A stretch of DNA of 64,000 nt, taken from positions 20,428,254-20,492,253 of the forward strand of contig OX352765.1 of assembly GCA_947095585.1 (NCBI GenBank), in the 5' to 3' direction. Shown in pieces: positions 35,401-48,000 of this stretch. The DNA is from Nephrocerus scutellatus. Lineage: Eukaryota; Arthropoda; Insecta; Diptera; Pipunculidae. The translations under genes and the position numbers were made by a program. The notes below the pieces were generated by a model. That model was not told the DNA's origin. It saw only the letters and a list, made by a program, of their open reading frames with translations, and did not search any database. Numbering within the stretch: the stretch's first letter is position 1; each line of letters begins with the position of its first letter.

Positions 35401-37680
35401 AACCACACAAAATCAAATTTTTATTTATAAAAATTGGTTAGTAAGAAAATAACGAAACTTACAAACTGTATATAACCAGTTTGGTTCTCTTTATATTCTA
35501 TATTTGTTTTTATATTTTTTATCAATATATATTTTATATTATAGTATGTTTTATAGCTATTACTTTTATTAAATTATAATAATTTTGATTTCAAAGGAAG
35601 AAATGAAAGAGAAATCTCCTAATTCAAAATTTTATTTATATTTAGCTATAATGACTTAAATCTTTCTTAAAACTAAAACTAAATTAACAAAAATATAATG
35701 AATTAAACAAAAATGAAAATAAATTCCCTAGAATTTCGTTGACAGTGTCCTAGGCTCCCAGCAGAACGGACATCATAGAGCCCTCAATATGACTATGACT
35801 ATATGATACCCATCGTACGAATTAGGCTAGACGCTGCCCTCGCTTATCATTAGGGCTGAATGCCGGCCACACCTCAGTCGAGCCACCAATATCTGATTAG
35901 ATTACATTTGTTACTGTCTCTTTCAGGTATGTCACTAGTATTTCCAGGCCGCATTAATATATGATCATGGTAGATCATAGGTGCACGCTGCTTGAGTATC
36001 AGAGCATCTTCTATAGTTTTACAACTTAGGAGCTCTAACTAAAAAAATTAGTCTGTCATTTTGTTCACAGCCCTGTTTGCATCGTTCATGCCTCAGGGCC
36101 GAGGTTGCCCATATAAATTTTTGAAAAATTTACCCGATTTTTATCCAAATTTTATACACATGTGTATCTCCGATAGACAACACTTTTTGTAAAATTTTGC
36201 GAGTGATCGGGGACCCCATAAAAAATTTTTTAAAAAAAAGTTTAGAACTGACATTGTAGAGATAACCAGAGTCAGCAATCTCTCAGAGAACTTGAAGTGG
36301 TCTTTATGTTTTTTTTTGTAAGGTTATGCACTTGTAAGAAAAACATTTTAAGTAACCTCTACTACCTACCATTCTTACCGAACTCTTGACTGGGCCTTGC
36401 TTTCTGCCGTTTGTTCAACACGTAGTTTACACATTTACATAAAAAAAGCGAATTGTATGTCAAGGCACAGATCATTTTAAATTACTACAGCTGACTGCTG
36501 GCAATTCAATGACATGGGAAAGTTAAATTTTAAACTAATTAATATAATAGTATTATATTTAGTATTTAATAGTTATTTCTATTTTTTTATTAAATCTTTT
36601 AGTTTTTCTGGTATTACGCCAGAAAGGAGAGTAATGAGAGTAATGTATTACTACAGAAGTCAACTTAGGTGGCAGATAGACATTTTTGTTAAAAACACAC
36701 TCGCATGTATACATTCATTAAAAATACGAACCATAACATTCCTTTTATAATATTCCAGTACTACCTTTGATGGACAAAGCACATTTTCGACTCGGTTTGT
36801 ATCGGAAATATTTTTGTTTGTTGTTTCGGGCTATCCACAATGAATTTGTCTTGCGGTAAATTGAATTAACAGATAGGTGTTTTGTATTGCTTTACGATTG
36901 TCTTAGACAGAAAACAAAATTTAAACTGAGGCGATATTATGCCGACGAAACGAAGCTGTGAAGTTCAATGAACGATGGCCAATTTTTTTGTTAGTGTTGT
37001 TGATTGGAATCTGTAAATATGTGTGCACCGACATAGAAATAAGTATGTATATGTGTGTGGTATACATTTGTTGGTATGTATGTGAAAAAGTCTGTGTACC
37101 GCTTTTATCATTTGTACTACTGGGTCCGAATTACGTATGAGTTTTTACCCGAAAAATTAATTGACCGTGATTACAGTCAAAAAAAGTAAAGAGAGTTTTC
37201 GGGTACACAGTAAAGTTCATACTTGCGGAGTTTAGCCCAGGTTTAAAAAACTCGATAAAGTACAATTGACCCATAATAAGGCCAATAACCAAACCATCAA
37301 CAATCTCTCAACAATAGTTTGCATATCTTTGCGCTTCTTGTACTTAGCAGAAAAATTATCCCTAACCAAATACAAGGTTTAATAAATTCTGCATTTCTGG
37401 GCCGACATATGTTCGTTTTATTCACTTTTGACAAAATTTACACTCGACAAGGTTTAAAACTCATCCAGGACTTTACTTACTGAAGCTTGGGCCATAGCAA
37501 AAATTACTAACAGACATTTCTTACTTCCTTCAGCAAAAAACCAAGTCTCGCAGCGAGATAATTCATTGGTAATACGAGGGTTGCCTTTTATATTTCGGGA
37601 TTAGAATATTTAATTTTTTATTTTTTGAAAATGGCTTTATTGTTTTTCGCTCTCTAGTTTTACAAATCAACGGATATTAA
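35401..37680. other. Cytidylyltransferase intron 1 segment, mostly unassigned
   Basis: AT-rich. A reverse copy of the ACACATGTGTAT / TTTACCCGATTTT repeat family is at 36095-36240. A TACGAGGGTTGCCTTTTATA motif at 37574 resembles a mariner-type terminus but has no partner. No gene seen. Confidence 0.45.
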
Positions 37681-37683
37681 TTG

Positions 37684-37684
<1 letters not shown>

Positions 37685-37774
<90 letters not shown>
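37685..37774. repeat. (TA)n microsatellite, about 45 units
   Basis: Uninterrupted alternating TA over about 90 bp, directly followed by a dispersed-repeat copy (ATAGATCAGCGCTGCACATA). Confidence 0.98.
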
Positions 37775-37775
<1 letters not shown>

Positions 37776-37776
<1 letters not shown>

Positions 37777-38460
37777 TTATAGATCAGCGCTGCACATAGC
37801 ACACAGTCATTATGATGCCGCTATATGTCCCTGAAAGTCCATTCTAAATATTCGTGAAAGAATTTTAGAATTCGGTCCAGTAGTTTCGAAGATTACTTCC
37901 TACATACAAACGGACCTCTTTATAATATTAGCATAGATAGTATAGATACATTCATGTTGAGCAGACATATCAATTGATTTAACCAACTTCCGAACGACCT
38001 AGAGAGCTGAAATTTTGTGAGTGTCTAAGTCTAAAATAGCATTTTTTATATTCCGATTATGACGCGTGTCGCGTGTGATGGGTTGAACACTTTGCTTGTG
38101 GCACGTGTGATGGTTTTAAATCGCTCCATTTTCTCGTTTTTGAAGTCTTTTTTAACCACCTTTCGCACCACCTCGAGGGCTGAAATTTTAATATCTCGAT
38201 TTTGACGCGTGTAGCGCGTGTGAAGCTTGGAAAAAAGAAAATTCTTTGACGAAAAGACTGATTTTCTACATATAGACTAATTTGCCGTATAAACGGATTT
38301 TACAAGATGTAAACATCAGTTAAAAAACAGCTCATAAAAATTAAAATGTTTATTTTCAATTCTTTAATCGGAGATACACATGTGTATGAAATTTGACGAA
38401 AGTCAGCCATTCAGCCAGCCCCTGGCACACGAAGTTAATATAAAGAATTAAAAAAAAACT
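37776..38460 (+). repeat. Dispersed repeat family copies, degenerate
   Basis: CAGCGCTGCACATAGCACAC and ATGATGCCGCTATATG at 37785-37830 match 43540-43600. At 38370-38455 GGAGATACACATGTGTATGA, CAGCCATTCAGCCAGCC and AGTTAATATAAAGAATTAAA match the family's right end. Confidence 0.55.
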
Positions 38461-39083
38461 GAGAGCTCTGTGAAATTCCCCTCCAGAAAGTGTCAATGAA
38501 ATGAAATGTCAAAAAAGAGGGGACATTTTCGTAAATAACTGCATTCATAAAACGCTAAATACGCAAAAATACACATCCGCTCCGATATCTGTTCACATCA
38601 AACAGACCGCGTTAAAAACGAAAGAAAAAAGTACCAGCTTACCAGCTCACCAAGTCACCATTTTTTTTCAAGACGACACTCAAGCCAACTGGGAGTTTGC
38701 TTTCATTGATTATATCATCATCAGCCGCGTGTGGTAAGTTGTTGGTATTCTTCAAGCAGGAAATATTTAGTGATTTTTTGTATGTATTTATATCTATATT
38801 ACCTCCATCGTGATTGTTCCACTTTTGATAAAAATGAATTATTTGGGTGGATGTTTTGTGCGTTGGTTTTTTGCTTATTTTTCTGTACCTACTACACAGA
38901 TAAGACTTGGACACAATAGCAAACGCGCAGTCATAATTTTGTGTACTGGCCAACGCTATCAGGGTGAAAAGCCAAGGCTTGTGTATACGAAATCAGAAAC
39001 CTGCACCAGATAAGGCACGGTCTACTAATGAGGAAGTATATACGGGTATATTTTTTTCAATTACTCCTAGTGTACGAGGAGGT

Positions 39084-39103
39084 AGGGGTAGGGTAGGGTA
39101 GGG
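39084..39103 (+). repeat. G-quadruplex-capable GGGTA tract
   Basis: AGGGGTAGGGTAGGGTAGGG: four G3+ runs with TA loops, in AT-rich surroundings. Confidence 0.85.
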
Positions 39104-39534
39104 CTGTGTTCATTTGTGTCGTAGATGGTTTATAGTTGGTGATGGAATCACTAAATGAAACTTTATCAATAGATTAACTAATTATCTCAAGTACATAATA
39201 ACGAACTCGTACTTTGTCTACGTTAATTGGGTAGAAAACACACATATAGGGGTTAGGGACTTGAGTGCAAATTAATATACTAAGGGATTAATATTGAACC
39301 AAACATTGTTTCATTTTCAATATTAACTCACATACAGTGCGTCAAAGAAAAGTGGATTGACATGGTACTTAGGTACATATTTAACAACAGCTTATTAACT
39401 TTTCGACGTACATCAATTATTCGTATCGTATAGTTTAGCTCTTGGAAATGCTTTTAATTTGGCCTACATACTAGATTTAATTTAGGTATTAATGTCCGGA
39501 CATAGACATTTGTCGGAAATAAATAAAAACAACC

Positions 39535-40140
39535 CATACATTTTTTTTGCACATGTGTTCAAAGTTTGAATAAATTCGGATTAATTTTGAAGAAATTTAT
39601 ATGGCAGCCCATTAACCTTGAGGACCAAGAACTTTCAAATTTTTACAAAAAATTTCACCGAAGATAGACATGTGTACAAAATTTGAAGAAAATTGGGTTA
39701 TTTTTAAAAAATTATGTGGGCGCCCCTAGGCCCTGGGGCCCGATTTTTATAAAAAGTGTAGTTACCGGAGATATACACATAAATACAAGAAAAATACAAT
39801 TAAATGCCGTATCCGAACTGCGAATTGAGAAGCATTCACATTTACCAACCGATTTTTATCAACTTTTCAATCTATATTATTGGCAGGTGGAGGATGGTTA
39901 TAGGTTATAGTACATCCACCTTACCCTTTCCAGAAAGTGTGAAAGGTAAAATATCGCTATAAGCCACATTTACAAACCGATTTTAATGTAATTTTTTAAT
40001 GTATATTATTAGCAGGCGGGGGAAGGTTATAGGCTATATTAACCCCACCCCCTAACAGTCCCCGCAAAGCGAAGAGTTTCGCAGAGTGTAGTTTAATCCG
40101 TGTTTCTATACAAGTGTCGTGGAGTGTAGTGAAACTGTAC
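39535..40140 (+). repeat. Dispersed repeat plus two 120-bp modules (inverse of 35110-35400)
   Basis: GATAGACATGTGTACAAAAT and GGGCGCCCCTAGGCCCTGGG belong to the dispersed family. ACCAACCGATTTTTATCAAC, ATTATTGGCAGGTGGAGGAT, then ACAAACCGATTTTAATGTAA and ATTATTAGCAGGCGGGGGAA are two modules. A SINE body fragment (AATGCCGTATCCGAACTGCG) sits at 39800-39828. Confidence 0.6.
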
Positions 40141-41010
40141 GACTCTAATTAAAATTACTTCAACAACTGGGCCGGCCGGCCGTGAGTAGATTTTTAGAAA
40201 AGATGATACAAAATAGCAGAAAGATTTTCAAGAAAACGAAAAAAAAGTGGCCTGTCAACGGATTGGCTCTTTTGTAATTAGCATTACTCAATGTTTCATG
40301 TTAAACAAACAAAAAAGTTGCTACACTTTGCGAGGATATAACAACGAAGAAATGCCAGACATATGTCGTCTGCTCTTAATAATGTCAGAATTATATGAAC
40401 TTTGCTTGATAGTTTGATGTGTTAGATTGCTAATTTGTCATTTAGTATGATTGCAAGTAGCCGTATTAGTTTATTTACCTTAGTAGCATCAGAGACCTAA
40501 TTTGCAAGCGCTAGCAATGGCAAATACCAATTGGACTAGAATACTAAATTAATCAAATTAGAAAAGGCAAGACCACAAACTAATTGGCAACTATTGGCAA
40601 ATTGAATTACTTTTGGAATAAAAAGAAAAAACTAAAAATCGTAGGCAGACAAAATAGGTAAATAAATGGACAGAAATTCAACCTCAGTATGTGGTATGTG
40701 GATACAAACGAATTACAAGGACTTTTCGCCTATCATTATCATTCAATGAAGATAATCGCGATAGTCGTTGCGTATGATTATGATTCGTTGCAAGACCTAC
40801 GATGCAAATCAAATTGTATCAAATTTAATCACGTGTCATCAGCATGTGATCCACGCCCGAAGAACATATACGAATGGAATCGAAAATTTTTAAAACTTAC
40901 AATTAGTAGAGCTCTCACAATGGAAAAACTTAAGACTTAAGACTTACAAGATTGTATGGGTTATAGTTTTGACACAAAAATTTTGCTCTTTGTGTCGTGG
41001 AATCTTGCAA
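40141..41010. other. Cytidylyltransferase intron 1 segment, nothing recognised
   Basis: AT-rich. At 40909-40960 AGAGCTCTCACAATGGAAAA begins a stretch like the left end of the TIR element at 22799, without a clear right end. No gene. Confidence 0.45.
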
Positions 41011-41016
41011 TAAATT

Positions 41017-41203
41017 GTTAACCCACTTCCCAAAGTCCAACACTTTCTATTAAAATTTTGGGCCCCTTGGGCCCAGGGTTCGGGGGCTCCATACAAATAT
41101 TTTACAAAATTTACCCGATTTTCTTCAAATTTTATATACATGGGACCCTGGGCCCTGGGGTCGTGGCCCCATAAAATTTTTAAAAAAAAATTAAAAATTT
41201 TCT
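41017..41203 (-). repeat. Dispersed repeat family copy
   Basis: AACCCACTTCCCAAAGTCCA, two GC-rich blocks (GGGCCCCTTGGGCCCAGGG; GGACCCTGGGCCCTGGGGTC) and TTTACCCGATTTTCTTCAAA are the reverse of the copies at 6445 and 39600. Confidence 0.6.
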
Positions 41204-41464
41204 TCAAAGCTGAAGCTGCCCTTTTAAATCAAGTTGGAACATATCGTTTATATAGAAGTTGAAGAGAACCGGATCTAATATAGAACCTTGCGGCACCCAT
41301 TTTATAATTTTCTCTATATTGCCTACGGACTTATTAACATAACAACTTTTTTCTGTTTGAAATGTATTCCTGGAATAGCTTAAGTTGACAATTGATGAAT
41401 TGTAGTAGAGATTTTTGAGAAGAATATCGTGATGTGTTGTATTAAATGCTCTTTTGATATCCAA
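41204..41464 (-). mobile_element. LINE reverse-transcriptase fragment
   Basis: A minus-strand frame of 86 codons contains DIKRAFNTTHHDILLKNL and VPQGSILDPVLFNFYINDM, the palm motifs A and B region of a non-LTR reverse transcriptase. The YxDD box is not included. Confidence 0.75.
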
Positions 41465-41810
41465 GATGCGAAAGCATCAACAAGACGTAGAAAATCAAGA
41501 ACATCCACATTGCTGTTGTGATGCAGATGATCCTAATTTTTCGATTTCTCGTCATATTCAAGAAGTGGCGCTCATAAGAACGACAACTTGGCGTATTTTG
41601 CAGCAAGTCTTGATTGTGTTGACCTAAAAATTTAAGCCAGCTTTAGAGTAACTTGAAACGGATTATAATTTTGGTTAAAAAAATTATCTTCTCAGATGAA
41701 GCTAATTTCTGGTTGTTTAAAAAACAAAACTGTTGCTTTTGTTGTGAAAACAATCCACACGAAATTCACTAGAAGTCTTCCTTACATATCTACAATGTTA
41801 ATAATATTTC
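41465..41810 (+). mobile_element. Tc1/mariner transposase fragment
   Basis: Broken frames give DDPNFSISRHIQEVALIRTT-TWRILQQ (helix-turn-helix) and KIIFSDEANFWLFKKQN (first catalytic Asp). It ends just before the acceptor of the next host exon at 41840. Confidence 0.65.
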
Positions 41811-41839
41811 CGTTTCCGTTTTTCTCTTTTTCATTTCAG

Positions 41840-42063
41840 GTCGGTCACTTGAGTTGACGAATAAAGTTTATCTGGTTGTTCCAAATGTCTTTGTAAGAAA
41901 GACATCAAAGAACCTGTAAGCAACGAAATTGCTCTTGAATATAAACAAAGGCATTCTTATAAAATCTCTAATAATTTTGGAGAAACATAAAGATAGAGAG
42001 ATAGAGAAAAATAATCGACCTTCCCCCAGGGAAAACAAACGCTGAACACCTCTGTTAGCTGCT
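41840..42063 (+). other. Pcyt1: 5' UTR part of cytidylyltransferase exon 2
   Basis: It begins after a strong polypyrimidine acceptor (TTTCTCTTTTTCATTTCAG) and runs to the start ATG. It holds a minimal upstream frame (ATG-TCT-TTG-TAA at 41888). Confidence 0.55.
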
Positions 42064-45000
42064 ATGGCATCATCGTCGGTTCTTTCAAACACAATTGCAA
42101 ATCATTCAGCTGCAATCGCTGCACCAACAGCAACAACAACAACAACGACGTCTTTACACGCATCGTCGCCTGAAGCACTCTCTTCTTCTTCTTCTTCTTC
42201 GTCGACTTCAATTGGCACTCGTAAAAGAACATACGAAAGTGCCCTTTCAATGCCGGCAACAACACCTGCACAACATCAGCCAGTTATTGGTTTCTCAATG
42301 AAGACATCACATTCTTCGACATTGACGCTCTCCGATAACAATAATGTTGCTGCATCATCGCCGTCGACTGCTGATGAACCGATGAGCTTATCTATTGAGG
42401 CCGCACCCCATAAGGCGACAACACTGAAGGATTACTCAAGATCATTGTCCTCGATGTCAACTGATAGTGTTGAAGGTGCAATTGCATCCGAAGGCTTAGC
42501 AGGTGGAACATCCGCAGCAAATCACCACGCCACTGGATCGGCGGCCAAACATAGCAAGAAGCTATTCCCTCAACCAAATTCAAATAGCAATGGCAGCAGC
42601 AGCAGCACTTCGGAATTTATGGTGAGTGAAGTCTTCGAGTGTTAAATTTTCATAAGCAAGTTAGTTAGTATGGTAGTCGTATTTTACTAATTGTATACAC
42701 AATTGTGTGTGAAGGTAGGGTCAACATTTTCAGATCTTTTCAAATAAAATTGTTTCTTGTTGTCCTCCTAGGCTAGACATTCATTCTTTCACTTAATATG
42801 GTTAATATGGCACCTCTTTCGATCAATGCCTTTTCTCAAGTGAAGAACGTTTTCTGGTTTACTTTTCATTTCAAAGAAGAGAGTTCAGAGTAAATTTTCA
42901 AAGCTTCATTGTTGAAATACAACGTTTTGCTCTATTAATAATAACAATAATATTCGGTGCAACAGACCATCACGGTCCAAGGCCTAGCTTCTCGCGACCA
43001 TTTGTGCTATGCATGTAATATTTTTGCACTATTGGAATGCGTAATTTTGTTTAGCAATTTTGGAATTCAGCATTTGCATTCCAATATTTGATCTGTCATC
43101 TTACTTTTGAACATGTAGCTTCCCAACACAATCTCTTGCAGCCTGCAGGTATATGAATATGAAAGATGATAAGAATGTTTCGATTCTCTTTCGTTTTCGA
43201 GTCAGAAGAATCTGGCTCCATCAGGAGATACCCAGGTGGATATTTTTACGCGCAAACCTTGTACTCGCAACGACCAATTTGTTGCTTGCTTGTGAGACGA
43301 TCTATATCGTTTTTATTCTTTTTTGGAAATCTGTGACAGATTGATCGATAATCAAAGATGAAATCCAAGAATCGTTTGTTTACATAGTATTATTGCTTGT
43401 GTGTGTAATGTGTATTCCTGAATGCCATTTTTATATCCATTGTTATACTGAAAGCAGCTCCTGTTTTTGTTCGCGTTGACATATTTTTATAATTTGTGCT
43501 TTTGTGGTTAAAAATAAAGACAACCCCATTCGTAAAGCAGCGCTGCACACAGCAAATACAATCATTATAGTATGGCGTTATATGATGCCGCTATATGGCA
43601 TGATTTTTTTTTTTAAAAAAGCCCCTTAACCCCAGGGCCCGATCACTACCAAATTTAAATGCAAAGTGATGTCACCGCAAATACACATGTGTGAAAATTT
43701 CAATAAAATCGGGCTTTGGAAAGTGGGTTTAAAACTGATCGCAAGATTCCATCACCGAACGGCAGACAGACAGAACCATGCCGATGCTAAGTTAATATAG
43801 AAAATTAAAAATGAAATCATTGCCGAATCAGGACTTTACGGCGGATGACCCATTATTTCGATGTTTTTACCGCTCAAATATTTAGTTGCTTGTGCCGATA
43901 AGTGGGACCAGCTTGCATTGTCGTGGAGGAGAATGATCCTTGGTTGGCTCTTGGTTTTCCTTATTTCGCCGAAGACTTCTGGTTGTATACCATTCACCAT
44001 TCAGCTGGTACTGTTGCGACATGTCCAGTTTTTCCGAAAAAACAGGCGTCCATTTGCTTCGAAGTGTTTCGCGCGCAAACAAATTTTGTTGAATTTTGCT
44101 CATGTTCTGCAATTTCTATTTCTGTAGATTATAACAGCTCTTTCGTTCTTTCCCACACAAAAGAATCTAGAGGAGTTAGATGCAGTGACCTAGACGACCA
44201 AAATACCGAGCTGTTCCTACCAATCCATCGGTTTTGATAATGTTCACTTAAAAATGCAGTAACATTACGTCCACTGTGGCCAGAAGCACTATCTATATGA
44301 AAAAACATGTTGATTGGAGTCAGCAATGGGACGGCTTTCATCAATTCTGGCATCTGATTCGTCAAAAGTTGCAGATACCCGTTTGAATTTCGCCGTTAAG
44401 GGTAGTATGTGAGAACCAGCGAAATGATCATTGCTTACTCCGACCCATAATTTATACTAATTTATAAAATTTATAAAATATTTATAAATTTATACATAAT
44501 TTACTATACTGGCGATTGTCTTTGTAATTTTCTTGGCTTTTAACCCCTCACAACTTTCTAAAAATTATCTATTTCAAATTGCGTCTTTTCCATCTTCTAG
44601 AAGAACTCTTACATAATTCCTTCCATAAAAAAGGTTGTAAAAACGGTTTATCTATTGGATTCACTCTTGTTTGGATAAAAGATGCGAGTAGTTTGTATTC
44701 GATTCTTTCGCAGCCACTTATGGAGTCCCTCAATGTGGCCATCTTGGTCCTGTGTCCTTTTTTTTTTTATTAATAATGATGTAATCCATGTATGCTGATG
44801 ACATAAAAATCGAAAGACTTATATAAGAACCTCTAATAGTGACAATAAGACACCGCTACTACTTATATTGGTGTCGAATCCATACTTTTTGGGGTTGCTG
44901 AGATAAATAGTGACGGCCACCCCTAGTGGCAGGGTTTGGAATTGAACTGACCGATATCGGTGTCAAATTCATAGTTTTCGGGGTCGCTAAAATGAATAGT

Positions 45001-48000
45001 TTCGGTAAGGCATCCCACGCCTAATGCTGGGTCAGGGGGTTACATGACCGATAGTACTGTCGGATCCATATTATTGTACAATAAATATAAATAATTGCCA
45101 AGGTAATAATGCACTAAATGCAACATTAAACATGCAACGTGCATAAAACGTACAATGCATACATATCACTTTATAGTGTCTCTTTCCATTCGCCCGGGCA
45201 GACGTTGCCACCGTGGACGTGGCCGTGGACGTGTGGACAGCCTTCCAGTTTCTTTTATAGTTTTGAACGTAGTTCAAAAGTATTTCATATTAATTTTTTC
45301 TATCTTTGTATTTTTATTAGCTTGTATTTTGTATATTGTTACGAAATTTATGCTTTCGGGTTCGTAAAGGATTTTGCAAATAAAACACGACACAGGTTTT
45401 TTATTTTACAAATAAAAACTTTAATAAACTAACGCTAAAAATAACACAAGTTCACAAATTATATTGGTGATAACTTTAAATGTACACAAAAACACTTATT
45501 ACAACAACACTTGTACTTCAGTATAATTCTCTTAGGTGGTAGCTTTATCTATTTGTAAGTACTTTTTTAAATTGACTGGTTGAATTCTAAACAATAAATT
45601 AAATTCACTTACTAACGCCTCTATTAATACTCATTAAAACGTTTCCAGAAACTTTCAATCTTATCGAGAAAAGACCAGCAAATTGAGGGCTTATTCCCTT
45701 ATTTACCACTAACCATACTCATATCTAATGAGTCATCTTTTAAAAATAGACTACATGTACAAACATGTACTTACACACAAACCGGACAAACAGCAAAAAC
45801 CGGTTTTTACTACATTTTTGACTAGTACATAATGATTTAAACTTACAGGCGGTTACATTTCAAATAATCTAATAAATCTTACAGCCTAAAAGTATGCTAT
45901 TCAAAAGTGCTTAATTCTAACGCAGTGCCTATTTTTAGTATGCAGTATGTTCATTGCGATTTATGTTAGGATTTGAATTCCACTATCTGCACTACTTACT
46001 ACTTTTCGTAACAATATTGTATTAAGCTTCATTAAAGTAAATCTGTTATTCATTTACTTTAATGAAGCTCAATACAATATTGTACTACCCGCACTTCCAA
46101 CTCAATTGCTACCTCCCCTTATACATCTATACATATTTAATGAAACAATTCATCACTTGTAGTGAAGAAATAATTTTGTTTTTAGTTTTAATTTAAATTT
46201 TACAATAAATTGAAATCTCGTACTAGACAACAGCGTGGTGTCGCCGTTCAAATTGTGCGCTGCATAGAACAAACTATAACTGACGTCAATCTGCGTCGAA
46301 CGGGTGGAAAATAATGTAACCGCGACCGCGCGATGTTATCGTCTGTTTCACGGAGTCCTCTGAGTCATTAATTTCTAATTCTATATGTTTTCGTATGCAT
46401 ATATGTGCTCATCACATAGTAAAGGCGAACCACATACAATATCAACTGATTATGATAAATAGAGAATATTTTTATCATTTTATAATTCACAGTTATTTAA
46501 ACCGAATAATACCCACAATATAAGTATGTAAATAATACTGGAAAAGATTGCCTTTCTGTTCCATTTTATTTTTCATTTCGAATTAGCTCATCGCATATTT
46601 TTGTAGTTAGAAAGATCGAAAATTATATAAACCATTATTAAGATTTAAGTTTTGACCAAGAATATGTTGCGGTTAGTATATAGCATCGCCGCTACGCCTG
46701 GCGTTTTATGCTTTACATAAAAATAATCCAAAAGATAAAAATTATGACTAACTTTATGAACCTTTATGCTAAAATGCGTTAGTGACCGTCGCTCTGCTGA
46801 AAGCTTATTAGCTCTTGCCTCGCTCATTACCATGTGTGTGACTGTTGTATACCTTCACTTTTTCTTGGAAGTTCAACCAACTATCCATCGGTGACATAGT
46901 TGTAGCCATGCTGAAAAGTGAATGGCACTATCGCACTAAATTGTTGTCTTGGCTTACGCCTGATAAAGATGACCTTGTGCATCGAGGACACCCAGCAACA
47001 CTTACGGAAATAACCATATATCAGCGCCCAGAGATGTTATCCAGCTGGCGTCTGAGGTAATCCAAAAATATGTTCTGCTCAGCGCTTATGAGTAAGACGG
47101 GGGTTAATTAATTTTTTTCTTGTTCGCCGACGAAAGTCGAGAATTCTCGACGTTTCAGTAAACTTGGACCATCAAAACGCAAAAAAAAAGTTCTAAGCAT
47201 AAGTTAAGAATCGAAAGTCCGGTTTAAAAAATTCTTTCGCTGAAATGATTATAAGAACATACGGCGAAATTATTAGATTTAAATTATTTTGACGGAAACG
47301 GGTTGAGGTATACAACCATACAAATTAACCCAAAAATATTACCTTTTCTGCTCAAACTCCTAACACGAACCTCTGATGTAAAATATTTTATTTAATAATT
47401 TGTGTAGTGCTGCCATACCGCCTGCTGCTATAGGTCTGCAAGTCAATGATGTCTGGTACTTCTCCCATACAAATTGCTCAAAAAGTTCAATTTTTCTTTT
47501 GATACTTCGATTCAAGTTTTGGAATTTTATTCTTAAATAGTTCGTCCAGTGGCCTTCTGCAAAAAAACCTCTACACCGGTTCCGAAATCAAGCCGCTATC
47601 CTTACATCCTCAAACTCTAGACGCCATTTTTCCAGCGTAGAATAAGCCGGCCTCGCTGTCGTGTTCGAAAAATTCTAACATAAAGGACTTTTGGAGAAGG
47701 ATCATCTTCGTGCTAGGTGTTCTGTTCACCAGAGCCTACCGGGCTTAGCCCTCATTACGATAACGTTTGTAGATCTCATCATTATAAGAGTCTCCAGAAT
47801 CGTCCTTCCTCATATACGGGCCAAAAATTCTTCGTAAGACTTTTCTTTCGAAAGCGGCTTAGAGGTCAGAGTGGTTTTTGCTAAGCATCCAAGTCTCGGA
47901 ACCATTTGTAAGTACTGGTATGTCTAATGTCTTATACACCAGCAACTTACATATATGTTAGTGTTAAATTCCAAGATTTTGTTGGTTTTAGGCAACCGTG

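Noticed and set aside
42095..42301. Gln/Leu-rich frame in cytidylyltransferase exon
   Set aside because: It is a shadow of the CAA/ACA/TCT-rich N-terminal coding sequence; the selected frame splices into the catalytic domain.
45139..45432. 97-codon plus-strand frame crossing the solo LTR boundary
   Set aside because: It runs from flanking DNA into the LTR and has no recognisable domain.
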